Source: Psittacicella hinzii (GTDB lineage Bacteria; Pseudomonadota; Gammaproteobacteria; Enterobacterales; Psittacicellaceae). From it: a DNA stretch of 64,000 nt. Below are positions 29,781 to 37,088 of the stretch, in pieces (position 1 is the first letter of the stretch; the number at the start of each line of letters is the position of its first letter). The DNA is taken from the NCBI RefSeq assembly GCF_003585885.1, contig NZ_NRHC01000002.1:1-64000 (forward strand), written 5' to 3'. The notes under the pieces were generated by a model that saw only the letters and a list, made by a program, of their open reading frames with translations, did no database searches and was not told where the DNA came from. Made by a program: the position numbers and the translations under genes.

Positions 29781-29903
29781 TTAAATGAAAAACGAAATGA
29801 TGTATAAAATCTTAAGCCAAAAAATAATCTTAAGTATTAGTTTAATCTTTGGCGGTAGTGCTAACCCTAAATCCATTAACGAAGCTAAGTATCTTCCTTT
29901 CAT
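29781..29903 (-). CDS. Small membrane protein, 40 aa
   Basis: A 40-codon frame with AAAGGA 8 nt before the ATG. The N-terminal half is amphipathic and basic (MKGRYLASLMDLGLALPPKI). The C-terminal half, about residues 22-40, is a hydrophobic helix (LILKIIFWLKILYIISFFI). It precedes the 23-aa microprotein gene by 22 nt. Translation is supported only by the ribosome site, reading frame and position. Confidence 0.45.
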   Translation of the reverse strand: MKGRYLASLMDLGLALPPKIKLILKIIFWLKILYIISFFI

Positions 29904-30018
29904 TGTTCTTTTCCTTTATCGTTGTAAGTTGCAATTATCAATTACTTGATGTAAAATAGATTTACATGTTTAGCAAGGGTATGCCTTTCTTTTGAGCATA
30001 GCTTTGTTATTTTGCTGT

Positions 30019-30036
30019 TTATACCTTTGGGTATAA
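30019..30036. repeat. TTATACC palindrome at the end of the small-gene cluster
   Basis: TTATACC-TTTG-GGTATAA, 7-bp arms, in the gap between the 185-aa gene and the 40-aa membrane gene. It resembles the TACC/GGTA half-sites near the repressor gene and could be a further operator or a small hairpin. Confidence 0.35.
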
Positions 30037-30037
30037 T

Positions 30038-30053
30038 GTTTTTGGTTAGGGTT
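30038..30053. repeat. GTTTTTGGTTAGGGTT repeat, copy 1
   Basis: Sixteen-bp motif overlapping the stop codon of the 185-aa gene (on minus it reads AACCCTAACCAAAAAC). An exact copy lies at 31682 and a one-mismatch copy at 39251, each at a gene end in the same operon. Confidence 0.6.
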
Positions 30054-30609
30054 ATGCAGGGTTTGCACTCTGTATAACCTTTTTTCCGTCTAGGGGCATA
30101 ACGAAATTTATATAGTAGATTTTATTAAAATTCCTACCTATGTCACAAAGATCTCTATCTACTAACTTAATTCTTAGACCTGTGCCAGATTTTATTCTAC
30201 CCTCAAAATCATGTAGTAAAAATCTTTTAAAATGATAGAACAATTGATCACATTCAGAGTAAATTATAAAAGCCTGACGGTTCCCTCGCTCTATCTGCGA
30301 AAATAATTTATATCTATCCTCAGCACTATCTAACTTATTTAGCTCTTTTATAATATCAAAAAGTTTTTCATAGTAAGGTAGTAAGCTATCATTATAGCTA
30401 GCAACTATGAAATTTCTACACATTGTAAGCCAATACGAACTAGCCTTAACTGTGTCAATAACAAAATCAGTCCCTACGGTTTCATCAAAAGCATGCGCAT
30501 ACTTTAGATAATTACTAGGGATATAAATTCTTCCTCTAACAGTAACTAACGCTCGCATGTTGTTAAGCGCTTCAATAAATTTCTCAAAATTCTCACTGTT
30601 AATTTTCAT
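30052..30609 (-). CDS. Small early phage protein, paralog-cluster member (185 aa)
   Basis: Not recognised. Globular, helix-rich, no membrane segment. It resembles its upstream neighbour (187 aa) at both ends: N-terminal FEKFIEALNNM against YDGLINALDKL, and a C-terminal block LRIKLVDRDLCDI...IYYINFVMPLDG against IKVNFTDICFNP...LYFVHFDFRG. This suggests an old duplication. It starts 10 nt after the upstream stop. The stop codon lies inside the 16-bp GGTTAGGGTT-type repeat. Early-operon position between helicase and primase is a common site for phage host-takeover or anti-defence genes, but nothing in the sequence proves that. Confidence 0.65.
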   Translation of the reverse strand: MKINSENFEKFIEALNNMRALVTVRGRIYIPSNYLKYAHAFDETVGTDFVIDTVKASSYWLTMCRNFIVASYNDSLLPYYEKLFDIIKELNKLDSAEDRYKLFSQIERGNRQAFIIYSECDQLFYHFKRFLLHDFEGRIKSGTGLRIKLVDRDLCDIGRNFNKIYYINFVMPLDGKKVIQSANPA

Positions 30610-30619
30610 TTATTGTTAC

Positions 30620-31183
30620 CTACCTAATCGATTGATCTAAAAACACTACTGGCGATAAGCCCCTAAAATCAAAGTGCACAAAATAAAGATCCTTAGGCTT
30701 CTTAAGTGGATTAAAACATATATCCGTAAAGTTAACCTTAATACCTGTGGCAGTTAACATAACGTCAGGTAAATTAGCCACGATCAGCTTCTTAACTTTT
30801 GCTAGCAAACTTATAACCTTTTTAGTAATGATTTGCTCTTTGTCCGTTAGCACTGAAAGCGGTTTAGCCATCTTCTTGCTATGGATATGCTTCATTAATT
30901 CCCATATGCCTGCAGAAGTCTCTTTACCAATTTTTAACACTTCTTTACAGTGATGTAGCATTTCATGGATAAAGACATCACACTGAACAGTTCTCACGCC
31001 TACAGGATATTTTTCTACTACCTTTTGTGGACTGTGGTATTTACCAGAGTTAACGCCGTCACCATTATAAATCCTAATTAATTTATTTCTAATCATCTTG
31101 GGATTTGTTAACTCTCTGTTTAGCTTGTCAAGAGCATTTATCAGCCCGTCGTAATCTTTTTCAGCTAATTTATAAATCTTCAC
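30620..31183 (-). CDS. Small early phage protein, paralog-cluster member (187 aa), HEMLH motif
   Basis: Not recognised. Residues 69-78 read DVFIHEMLHH, which contains an HExxH pattern (H73, E74, H77) as in zincin metalloproteases. The 185-aa paralog lacks it, and no third zinc ligand is obvious, so the match may be chance. KKLIVANLPDVML (about 131-143) resembles KHLIISHLPYIKE in the 140-aa neighbour, and INALDKLNREL resembles ISALKRLNRKG there. Ten nt upstream of the 185-aa gene and 11 nt downstream of the 157-aa gene: one tight operon. Confidence 0.65.
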   Translation of the reverse strand: MKIYKLAEKDYDGLINALDKLNRELTNPKMIRNKLIRIYNGDGVNSGKYHSPQKVVEKYPVGVRTVQCDVFIHEMLHHCKEVLKIGKETSAGIWELMKHIHSKKMAKPLSVLTDKEQIITKKVISLLAKVKKLIVANLPDVMLTATGIKVNFTDICFNPLKKPKDLYFVHFDFRGLSPVVFLDQSIR

Positions 31184-31194
31184 GATAGCCTACC

Positions 31195-31668
31195 TTAAAG
31201 ACATAAATCTTCTACAGAGATTTCAGTGATTTCTAAAAATTCTTCACTACCCTCAAAGAAGTTATGCACATTTAACTCTAAATTACGCTCACGAAATTCT
31301 TCTGACGTTGACACTTCTACAACCCAATCGTAAAAACTCTTAAAGCTTAGACTTGTCCATAGTGGTTCAGTAGCAAAAGCTAGGTCAAATAACTCTGAAG
31401 TAGTTTTCAAATTATAGTTATAACTATCTGTTTCTTCGGGATTAACTTGCTCTAAAAATTTTCGCATAAAAAATAAATTACAAAAATCTTTAACTTTAAA
31501 ACAACAAGTCCCATCTCTAGGTTCAAACTTCTGTAAGAGAAAATCTCTATAAAAATCAGCTAGTTGATCATCGTTAAAGAACAGACTAGCATATTGCATC
31601 ATAACCAGCGTTCTTTTAAGTTCTTTAATATGTCTGCTTTTTACTTCTTTTAAATCTAATTCTAACAT
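31195..31668 (-). CDS. Small early phage protein (157 aa)
   Basis: Not recognised. Acidic, rich in Phe, Glu and Leu, no membrane segment; a CCFKVKDFC stretch (about 55-63) holds three Cys but no clear zinc site. Ends in an acidic ITEISVEDLCL. AAGGAA lies before the ATG. Between the 187-aa and 123-aa genes with short gaps; its link to the paralog family is weak. Confidence 0.6.
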   Translation of the reverse strand: MLELDLKEVKSRHIKELKRTLVMMQYASLFFNDDQLADFYRDFLLQKFEPRDGTCCFKVKDFCNLFFMRKFLEQVNPEETDSYNYNLKTTSELFDLAFATEPLWTSLSFKSFYDWVVEVSTSEEFRERNLELNVHNFFEGSEEFLEITEISVEDLCL

Positions 31669-31681
31669 GTTTGCGTTCCTT

Positions 31682-31697
31682 GTTTTTGGTTAGGGTT
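31682..31697. repeat. GTTTTTGGTTAGGGTT repeat, copy 2
   Basis: Exact 16-bp copy of the motif at 30038, again overlapping a stop codon (end of the 123-aa gene). Confidence 0.6.
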
Positions 31698-32061
31698 TCA
31701 TGATCAAAATGTCACCTTCAACTAAAGCAACTATACATATGCCTTTTAACTTCCCATTAATGCCCTCTAAATTGCATTCTAAGAAGCTTTTGAAGTCTGA
31801 CCAATACTTTATTAGCTTCGAACTCTCTTGCTCTGAAAATGACTTTAAAATGACCGCAGCGTCAAAGACAGGTTCATCTAAGCCTTGGTTAAAATAATCG
31901 TTTAGCTTTTCACATAAAACCTTATTGGCAAATAATACTCTCGCTACGCGATATTGAACAGCTAGCTCGCTTAACCTCGTAAATAACCTAACGCAGTAAT
32001 CTACTCCAGCGCCCCCTAAAATCTCTTTAATACAATGATCAACTTTATTCAATTCTGTCAT
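31690..32061 (-). CDS. Small early phage protein, paralog-cluster member (123 aa)
   Basis: Not recognised. Helical N-terminal two thirds and a C-terminal beta-like end, FLECNLEGINGKLKGICIVA then LVEGDILIM. The end resembles YICKNFQQLRRALSLHCKFS then LIEYGILLE of the 128-aa neighbour, and more loosely the 140-aa neighbour. A good GGAGG ribosome site lies 6 nt upstream. Confidence 0.65.
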   Translation of the reverse strand: MTELNKVDHCIKEILGGAGVDYCVRLFTRLSELAVQYRVARVLFANKVLCEKLNDYFNQGLDEPVFDAAVILKSFSEQESSKLIKYWSDFKSFLECNLEGINGKLKGICIVALVEGDILIMKP

Positions 32062-32071
32062 TCAAGCCTCC

Positions 32072-32458
32072 TTAACTAGGTTTATATTCTCTATCTTCCA
32101 GAAGAATTCCATACTCAATAAGTGAAAATTTACAATGTAAAGATAAAGCTCTTCTCAATTGCTGAAAGTTTTTGCAAATGTAATCCTCCAAACTGTTAAC
32201 GAAATCGTCATAGTCTTCCTTATAGTTGTCAGCTATGTAGTTTGCTAATCCAATTCCTAACAGTCGGTGAAGTTCTTCATCTTCTTCTTTGCCAGCATAC
32301 AGCTTTTCTTTGACTTTCTCGGTAATCAAGAAGTTCAATAACTGGCGGTATTTGATATAAGTCGATACCCTGCGATTATTACGCTTTAGCAACTGTATCG
32401 CCATTTCTTCAATACTGTAGCTGAAGATTTCCTCTATGAAGTCAATTACTTTTTCCAT
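32072..32458 (-). CDS. Small early phage protein, paralog-cluster member (128 aa)
   Basis: Not recognised. Helix-rich with a basic patch LLKRNNRRVSTYIKYRQLL (about 23-41) and the shared C-terminal block ending LHCKFSLIEYGILLEDRE. It appears related along its length to the 123-aa product (VIDFIEEIF against VDHCIKEIL). Starts 2 nt after the 140-aa gene stop, so translation is probably coupled. Confidence 0.65.
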   Translation of the reverse strand: MEKVIDFIEEIFSYSIEEMAIQLLKRNNRRVSTYIKYRQLLNFLITEKVKEKLYAGKEEDEELHRLLGIGLANYIADNYKEDYDDFVNSLEDYICKNFQQLRRALSLHCKFSLIEYGILLEDREYKPS

Positions 32459-32460
32459 GT

Positions 32461-32883
32461 TTAACTCGCTTTGACCTTGTTACAACATTGGCATATTTCA
32501 GATTCACAATCATGATCATGTAAAATCACATAATCACCATCTACCTTAACTCTACAGTGTTCTCGCATACCCTCCTTAATATATGGCAAATGACTGATTA
32601 TTAAGTGTTTGGTATGTCCTAATATAGTATTAAAATCTTCAGGGCATTTATCCTTGAAAAATTCACCAAATAAAAATCCTTTGTTAAACCAGTACTTTTC
32701 TGAAACTTTATCGTCATACACGTGATACCAATTTGCAAACCAATCCCCAAAGGTAGAGTAAACAATCTCCTCTAAAGAGTAAATAGTACGCTCTCCTTTT
32801 CTATTTAAGCGTTTCAATGCAGAAATTAAATTATTGTGATGTATAACTTCATAAGCCATTCTTTTGGTTAATACTAGCCCCAT
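32461..32883 (-). CDS. Small early phage protein, paralog-cluster member (140 aa), Cys/His-rich end
   Basis: Not recognised. It has LISALKRLNRKG (about 18-29) and HLIISHLPYIKEGMREHCRV (about 92-111), both echoed in the 187-aa paralog. The tail LHDHDCESEICQCCNKV (about 121-137) has four Cys and two His within 17 residues, which could bind a metal. Its ATG directly follows the TAA of the 136-aa gene inside a 16-bp repeat (32880-32895). Confidence 0.65.
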   Translation of the reverse strand: MGLVLTKRMAYEVIHHNNLISALKRLNRKGERTIYSLEEIVYSTFGDWFANWYHVYDDKVSEKYWFNKGFLFGEFFKDKCPEDFNTILGHTKHLIISHLPYIKEGMREHCRVKVDGDYVILHDHDCESEICQCCNKVKAS

Positions 32884-32895
32884 TTACTTGTCCTC
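32880..32895 (-). repeat. 16-bp junction repeat, copy 1
   Basis: On minus, GAGGACAAGTAAATGG: a Shine-Dalgarno (GAGGA), the last codons, TAA stop and the next ATG in one block. Identical at 33291-33306. Confidence 0.7.
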
Positions 32896-33294
32896 CGTCC
32901 AGCATAGAGTTGAGATCCTTATGTGATCCTTAAACTTAGAATAAACTAATTCTTCATCTCTAAATGTTAAGTCGTCAAAGTTACGAGAGTTGTTAATGAT
33001 TTCCATATACTTGTCATAATACTCTTCGTTGTAGCCTCTCATTTTGTGATATCTATACAAATATGCGTAAGAGGCTCCCATACTTACCTGTGGATGAAGC
33101 TTTCGAAACTCTTCCAGTAAAACCGAACGATAGCATTCGTCGTATCTTATTTCATAATGTCGATAATATGCGTATTCTTTCTTCAGAAAAGCTTTAAGAA
33201 TACCAATTGCTTCTTCTGTTGATAGCTTCCTAGCAATCTCATCGAAATCTTTTTTGATCGTTTCGTCATCTACTAACAGCGGTTTAGGTGCCAT
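32884..33294 (-). CDS. Small early phage protein (136 aa)
   Basis: Not recognised. Very rich in Tyr, Arg and Glu (KKEYAYYRHYEIRYDECYRS at about 38-57; YAYLYRYHKMRGYNEEYYDK at about 76-95), helical, no membrane segment. Ends in EDK, as does its upstream neighbour. Stop and next start are fused (TAAATG) in the 16-bp junction repeat at both ends of this gene, so it looks like an insertable cassette. Confidence 0.65.
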   Translation of the reverse strand: MAPKPLLVDDETIKKDFDEIARKLSTEEAIGILKAFLKKEYAYYRHYEIRYDECYRSVLLEEFRKLHPQVSMGASYAYLYRYHKMRGYNEEYYDKYMEIINNSRNFDDLTFRDEELVYSKFKDHIRISTLCWTEDK

Positions 33295-33306
33295 TTACTT
33301 GTCCTC
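33291..33306 (-). repeat. 16-bp junction repeat, copy 2
   Basis: Exact copy of the block at 32880-32895; joins the 131-aa and 136-aa genes. Confidence 0.7.
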
Positions 33307-33690
33307 ATAAAAATGTAAGTGCTCATTACCAACCACAAAGTGCACTTCCTTGCCATTAATAACCAGAGTTCTGTCATAATCGCCATTCACTAAGTAGTCG
33401 TAAAATCTATATGCGTTATCTTCAAAGCAATCCAAACTAAACGGATGGGTAGTACCAACAAATGGGTAAGCTACTTCAGGGTAAGGTAATTCTTGCTGAA
33501 CTTCTGGATAACGCCCAACTGTATGCTCATACGCAAGCTTATGAAAAACATTTATCCAGTTAATCATAAACTCACCGTTCTTAGGTTCGTAAACTTCCTC
33601 TACATGTTCCAAAAAGATCGCTAGTATCATTTCATTACCTAGTTCAGCGAACTCGTTTAAACCAAAATCTACCCAATCATTTGTTTCCAT
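33295..33690 (-). CDS. Small early phage protein (131 aa)
   Basis: Not recognised. Acidic and aromatic; N-terminal helix WVDFGLNEFAELGNEMILAI and a proline-rich middle (ELPYPEVAYPFVGTTHPF at about 67-84). C-terminal strands RTLVINGKEVHFVVGNEHL look like a small beta-hairpin. First of the small-gene cluster, 20 nt after the helicase gene. Confidence 0.65.
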   Translation of the reverse strand: METNDWVDFGLNEFAELGNEMILAIFLEHVEEVYEPKNGEFMINWINVFHKLAYEHTVGRYPEVQQELPYPEVAYPFVGTTHPFSLDCFEDNAYRFYDYLVNGDYDRTLVINGKEVHFVVGNEHLHFYEDK

Positions 33691-33710
33691 AATTATTTCC
33701 TTTTAATTTT

Positions 33711-35348
33711 CTAACCTTTCTTAACCCAGTGTAAGTACCTCTCAAAATTATCAACTCCGTAAAGAGTTTTTCCCTCTCGTGTGGTTGTTCTTTCTGAAAA
33801 TCCATATTGACCATGTAAAAATATAGGTCGAGAATGTACACTCACGCGCCCGATACGGTTCTTCACAATGCTTACCCAAACCTTGCTAAAACCGTTATCC
33901 CTTAACTCTCTAAGAGGGGCTTTCTCGGTTTCTGGCATGCTAGGTAATTCAGTTAAGTTAGCCTTACACAGCGTTATAATCATGTCAGCGTCTTGTGTGT
34001 AGTTTCGGCTTCCCTTTATAGAACTCGCTGGGGGTGGGTTATGCTCATCGTAATCTTTGCCATCAGCGGTTAATACCTGTGCTAAAGCAAAAGTTACAAG
34101 CTTGTATTTGCGGGTTATGTCTCGTATTGTGGCAGTTATAACGTTGTGACGTTCAAAATCCCCGCCATTAATTGCTCTATCCTCCGTATCCAGTATTTGT
34201 AAGTAATCGATTAGAATAACGTCAGGCGTCTTGCCCTGTGATGACATTAAGTCAATATCGCGCTTAATATCTTCAACTGTCGCAATCTGATCCCTATCTT
34301 TGATATCTAGGTACTTATCCCAACCGCTTGCCTCAAGAAATACCTGAAACGCTCTGACACACTTAAGCAAGTGAGCCTGAAGCCTTTGCCCTGTTAATTC
34401 CTTATTGAGAAAGTTATCAGAGAATTCTTTTTTGTTAAAGTAAAAGGTATATTGCCCATTCTGATACCAAAAATATTTAGCTAACTGAAGATATATGTCT
34501 TGAAGAGGTAACTCGGCAGAGTAGAATACAATTCTCTTTTTTGGCGAGCCTGCACGTTGATTATTGAGTAATAATTGAGCCACTTGTTGGACTGCGTAAG
34601 CAGTCTTCCCGACACCAGGTAATGCCCCAATGATCACATACTTACCTTTAGGGATAGCTCCGCCGTTTGTAATTAAGTGATCTAGTTTTATAGGTGATAG
34701 CATTACAGGATGATCGTCAGCAATATTCTCTATATCTTCAGTAGCTAATTTTAAACATAAGGCTAAATTATTCTCTTCTACTTTAGCTTTGTTAACCTCT
34801 CTGCTGAGTTGCGTCAAATCCTCGATAAGATTGCTTAAGTCATTAGGGTCTCCATTTGTATGCTCCTTATATACGTAGGCAATATAATCGGTTTTTGCGC
34901 GTGTGTAGTCTCCAACAACTACGTCTAAAATTCGTTTGTAGTATTTAAAATCAATCTCACATTTTAAAAACTTAGTGCTTTCAAGCCTTATATCCTCAAA
35001 TACTTTTTTAAGGCGTGAGATTGATACATGGCGCTCTTTATCATCTTTAGAGCGAGACCCTATGGTTGCCACCATTTTATTGTAGGTTTCTACAAGTATT
35101 AACCCTAACTCGTTCTCTATAGCATTTAAATCTGTTTGTTTATCATTCTTTAAATTGCTAAATTCATCTTGTAAAAGCTTATAGTAACCCACTAGTACCG
35201 GCTCGTCCATCATGTTGCAGGTCTGACTTCTCAAATCTTTTAATATTTCTTGGCGATCCTTAACATGTGGGTTACTTAATACTGTTATGAAAAGACCTAT
35301 TAAAGCGGCACCATAATCTCGTTTTACTTGTTGCCCTTGTTCTTTCAT
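33711..35348 (-). CDS. DnaB-like replicative helicase of the phage
   Basis: Hexameric 5'-3' helicase for phage replication. The RecA-like domain is clear: Walker A IIGALPGVGKTAYAV (about 234-248), SAELP (about 280-284), Walker B DVILIDYLQIL (about 374-384), FALAQVLTADGKDYDEHNPP, and the DnaB H4 motif SSIKGSRNYTQDADMIITL (about 447-465). Residues 1-220 are helical and unlike the usual DnaB N-terminal domain, perhaps a phage-specific primase- or loader-binding region. Next to a small winged-helix-like gene that may load it, and in one operon with the Toprim primase. Confidence 0.88.
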   Translation of the reverse strand: MKEQGQQVKRDYGAALIGLFITVLSNPHVKDRQEILKDLRSQTCNMMDEPVLVGYYKLLQDEFSNLKNDKQTDLNAIENELGLILVETYNKMVATIGSRSKDDKERHVSISRLKKVFEDIRLESTKFLKCEIDFKYYKRILDVVVGDYTRAKTDYIAYVYKEHTNGDPNDLSNLIEDLTQLSREVNKAKVEENNLALCLKLATEDIENIADDHPVMLSPIKLDHLITNGGAIPKGKYVIIGALPGVGKTAYAVQQVAQLLLNNQRAGSPKKRIVFYSAELPLQDIYLQLAKYFWYQNGQYTFYFNKKEFSDNFLNKELTGQRLQAHLLKCVRAFQVFLEASGWDKYLDIKDRDQIATVEDIKRDIDLMSSQGKTPDVILIDYLQILDTEDRAINGGDFERHNVITATIRDITRKYKLVTFALAQVLTADGKDYDEHNPPPASSIKGSRNYTQDADMIITLCKANLTELPSMPETEKAPLRELRDNGFSKVWVSIVKNRIGRVSVHSRPIFLHGQYGFSERTTTREGKTLYGVDNFERYLHWVKKG

Positions 35349-35363
35349 TATTTAATATCAAGG

Positions 35364-35789
35364 TTAAATTAATCGGGTTCTACCTCTATGATCCGCTTTA
35401 AGTTTGTCAATTTGGGTAGCAATAATAGGGATCTGCGATTCAAAGAAATGCTTCACACCGTCGATTAAAGAGTACTTAGGGATAATTCCCCTATCGGATA
35501 ATCTGATTAAAAAATCCGGTTTAGCCTTGACTTTCTTAGCTACAGTAGCTACGCGAACAAGGTTATCTGGTGATGTACGGTTACTAATTACAGCCATGTT
35601 TTGCGCTAAAGGCTCAATAATGGACATCGCCTGATTATGCTTTTCAGAATATTCTTTAACTAGATCCGCTAATTGGGCTACTAATTTATTGGTCTCTGAA
35701 AGGCGATCATCGAGAGGTAATGTTACTAGATCGTACACTTTATCCACTAAGTCAGCAGTATTTAGAGTAACTTTTTGTCTAGTGCTCAT
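35364..35789 (-). CDS. Small winged-helix-like protein, possible helicase loader or initiator (141 aa)
   Basis: Not firmly recognised. The middle (about 86-116) reads KKVKAKPDFLIRLSDRGIIP then KYSLIDGVKHF, which resembles the MerR/Nu1-type winged helix-turn-helix in which a GxxP-KY-D turn forms the wing. The N-terminal half is helical (LVAQLADLVKEYSEKHNQAM). Directly upstream of the helicase gene, the usual place for a loader or origin-binding protein. The separate terminase small subunit at 47968 argues against this being the packaging Nu1. Confidence 0.6.
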   Translation of the reverse strand: MSTRQKVTLNTADLVDKVYDLVTLPLDDRLSETNKLVAQLADLVKEYSEKHNQAMSIIEPLAQNMAVISNRTSPDNLVRVATVAKKVKAKPDFLIRLSDRGIIPKYSLIDGVKHFFESQIPIIATQIDKLKADHRGRTRLI

Positions 35790-35801
35790 ATGTTAACCTC
35801 C

Positions 35802-35957
35802 CTATCTTTTTTTATGGATTTCCATAAATCTCGTAGCACTCGCGTTATAAAAAATATTGTTATTTTCGCTCTCCAATACAATGTATTGGGTTTTAGTTCC
35901 TTCAAGTGCTAATTTTGCTAAGGTTTGTAACATTAACTCATCTAATTCTTTACTCAT
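35802..35957 (-). CDS. Hypothetical 51-aa phage protein
   Basis: A 51-codon frame (MSKELDELMLQTLAKLALEG at its start) that exactly fills the gap between the exonuclease stop (35959) and the next start (35789). GGCGGAG stands 9 nt before the ATG. Soluble, small alpha/beta; ends in HKKR. No family recognised. Confidence 0.55.
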   Translation of the reverse strand: MSKELDELMLQTLAKLALEGTKTQYIVLESENNNIFYNASATRFMEIHKKR

Positions 35958-35958
35958 A

Positions 35959-37053
35959 CTAGAACGCTCCGCCTAATAATTGTTCATATTGATCTTCAAA
36001 TTCTTTTTTGCTGTTCTCTTGCTCTTCCGCTGTAGCTTCTCGCATTAATTTGCCGTAGTACCAACGTTTAGCTTTCCACTCTAAGCCCCTAGTTGCGTGG
36101 ATCTTATAGTGAGGGTTATCTTCAAGATATTCAGCAACGATTTCCTTGGTTTTGTGTTTCTGTTCGTATAATGTAGGCACTGTTTGTAAAAGTTCTGCAT
36201 AGTCCGGTAGGTCTGATCTATCCACAATCTGCTGACCGAAACCACTGTATAAAATATAATCAACTTTTACTTTCTTAGCGATTTCTGTATAAGCTGCATG
36301 TCCAATGCCCGATAGTTTTAAAGCCTCTTCGTAGCTTGTTGTTTGCGGTAATTGACGGATTTTAGCTACCTTTTCCTCTACTTCTTTGTTTAAGGTTTCT
36401 AGACGCTCTAGGTAGATCTTTTGACGTTCAGGGTCAGCTTTAATAGTTAAAACCACTAACATGTTATCCACATTACACTCTGGTCTGAAAGCTACGAAGT
36501 GACAGTATTTAGCTCCAGTAACTAGTAGCTGGTGCTCCATTTGCAGAATATAGTCCTCGTTGATATATTTAGGATCTCTAAAGTCTGCTAAAGCTTTGTG
36601 GTTCTCTGCGCTTAGGGTTTTAATCTCAATTAAACCCTCTAGGTTGCCATTGTTATCGAAGATTAAACCGTCTGGACTGCCTGCAATATAATCGTAATCT
36701 TTCATTACTAAAAGCCCACATTGTGCTAGTGTGTACCCTTGCGGTAAGTATGCTTCTTTGTAAAATCTAAAAGCATACGATTCGCCAACAATACCACGAT
36801 CCACAAGCATAGGGTTGCGAGGCTCTTCAAGTTCAGCGAGTGTTAAGAAGTAATCCTCCTGATCCTTACGAGCACGTGCGAAAGCAATGCTATCAATCGC
36901 TCTTAATGTCTCTACCGAGGTACCACCGCGTTTAAGAACTTTAGCGTAAACCTTAGCATTGCTAGCGGTGAAGCGGGTAGATCTAGCCTTAAACCACTCC
37001 GGTGTGCGTTGCTCTGCAGTAATCTCGTAGCAGTTTGGTAGGTTTAGTTTCAT
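35959..37053 (-). CDS. YqaJ/lambda-exonuclease-type recombination nuclease
   Basis: Probable 5'-3' double-strand exonuclease for phage recombination. Seen: QRTPEWFKARSTRFTASNA (about 15-33, the RTxEWLxxRxxxITAS signature of YqaJ proteins), MLVDRGIVGESYAFRFYKE (about 82-100, with the Glu of motif I), GSPDGLIFDNNGNL and IEIKTLSAENH (about 141-151, the D-ExK metal site). Length 364 aa is somewhat above the family. It sits beside a Sak4-like ATPase, and ssb lies across the control region, which together make a complete recombination set. Confidence 0.85.
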   Translation of the reverse strand: MKLNLPNCYEITAEQRTPEWFKARSTRFTASNAKVYAKVLKRGGTSVETLRAIDSIAFARARKDQEDYFLTLAELEEPRNPMLVDRGIVGESYAFRFYKEAYLPQGYTLAQCGLLVMKDYDYIAGSPDGLIFDNNGNLEGLIEIKTLSAENHKALADFRDPKYINEDYILQMEHQLLVTGAKYCHFVAFRPECNVDNMLVVLTIKADPERQKIYLERLETLNKEVEEKVAKIRQLPQTTSYEEALKLSGIGHAAYTEIAKKVKVDYILYSGFGQQIVDRSDLPDYAELLQTVPTLYEQKHKTKEIVAEYLEDNPHYKIHATRGLEWKAKRWYYGKLMREATAEEQENSKKEFEDQYEQLLGGAF

Positions 37054-37088
37054 AATAGTAGCCTCCTTTTAGGCGGGTAAATGTTTGT

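Noticed and set aside
29785-29949. Plus-strand 54-codon frame in the gap before the primase
   Set aside because: No ribosome site before its ATG, and it lies antisense to the better supported 40-aa membrane gene on the minus strand.
35364-35789. Reading the 141-aa wHTH protein as terminase small subunit (Nu1)
   Set aside because: A proper terminase small-subunit gene overlaps terL at 47968; this one belongs to the replication operon.
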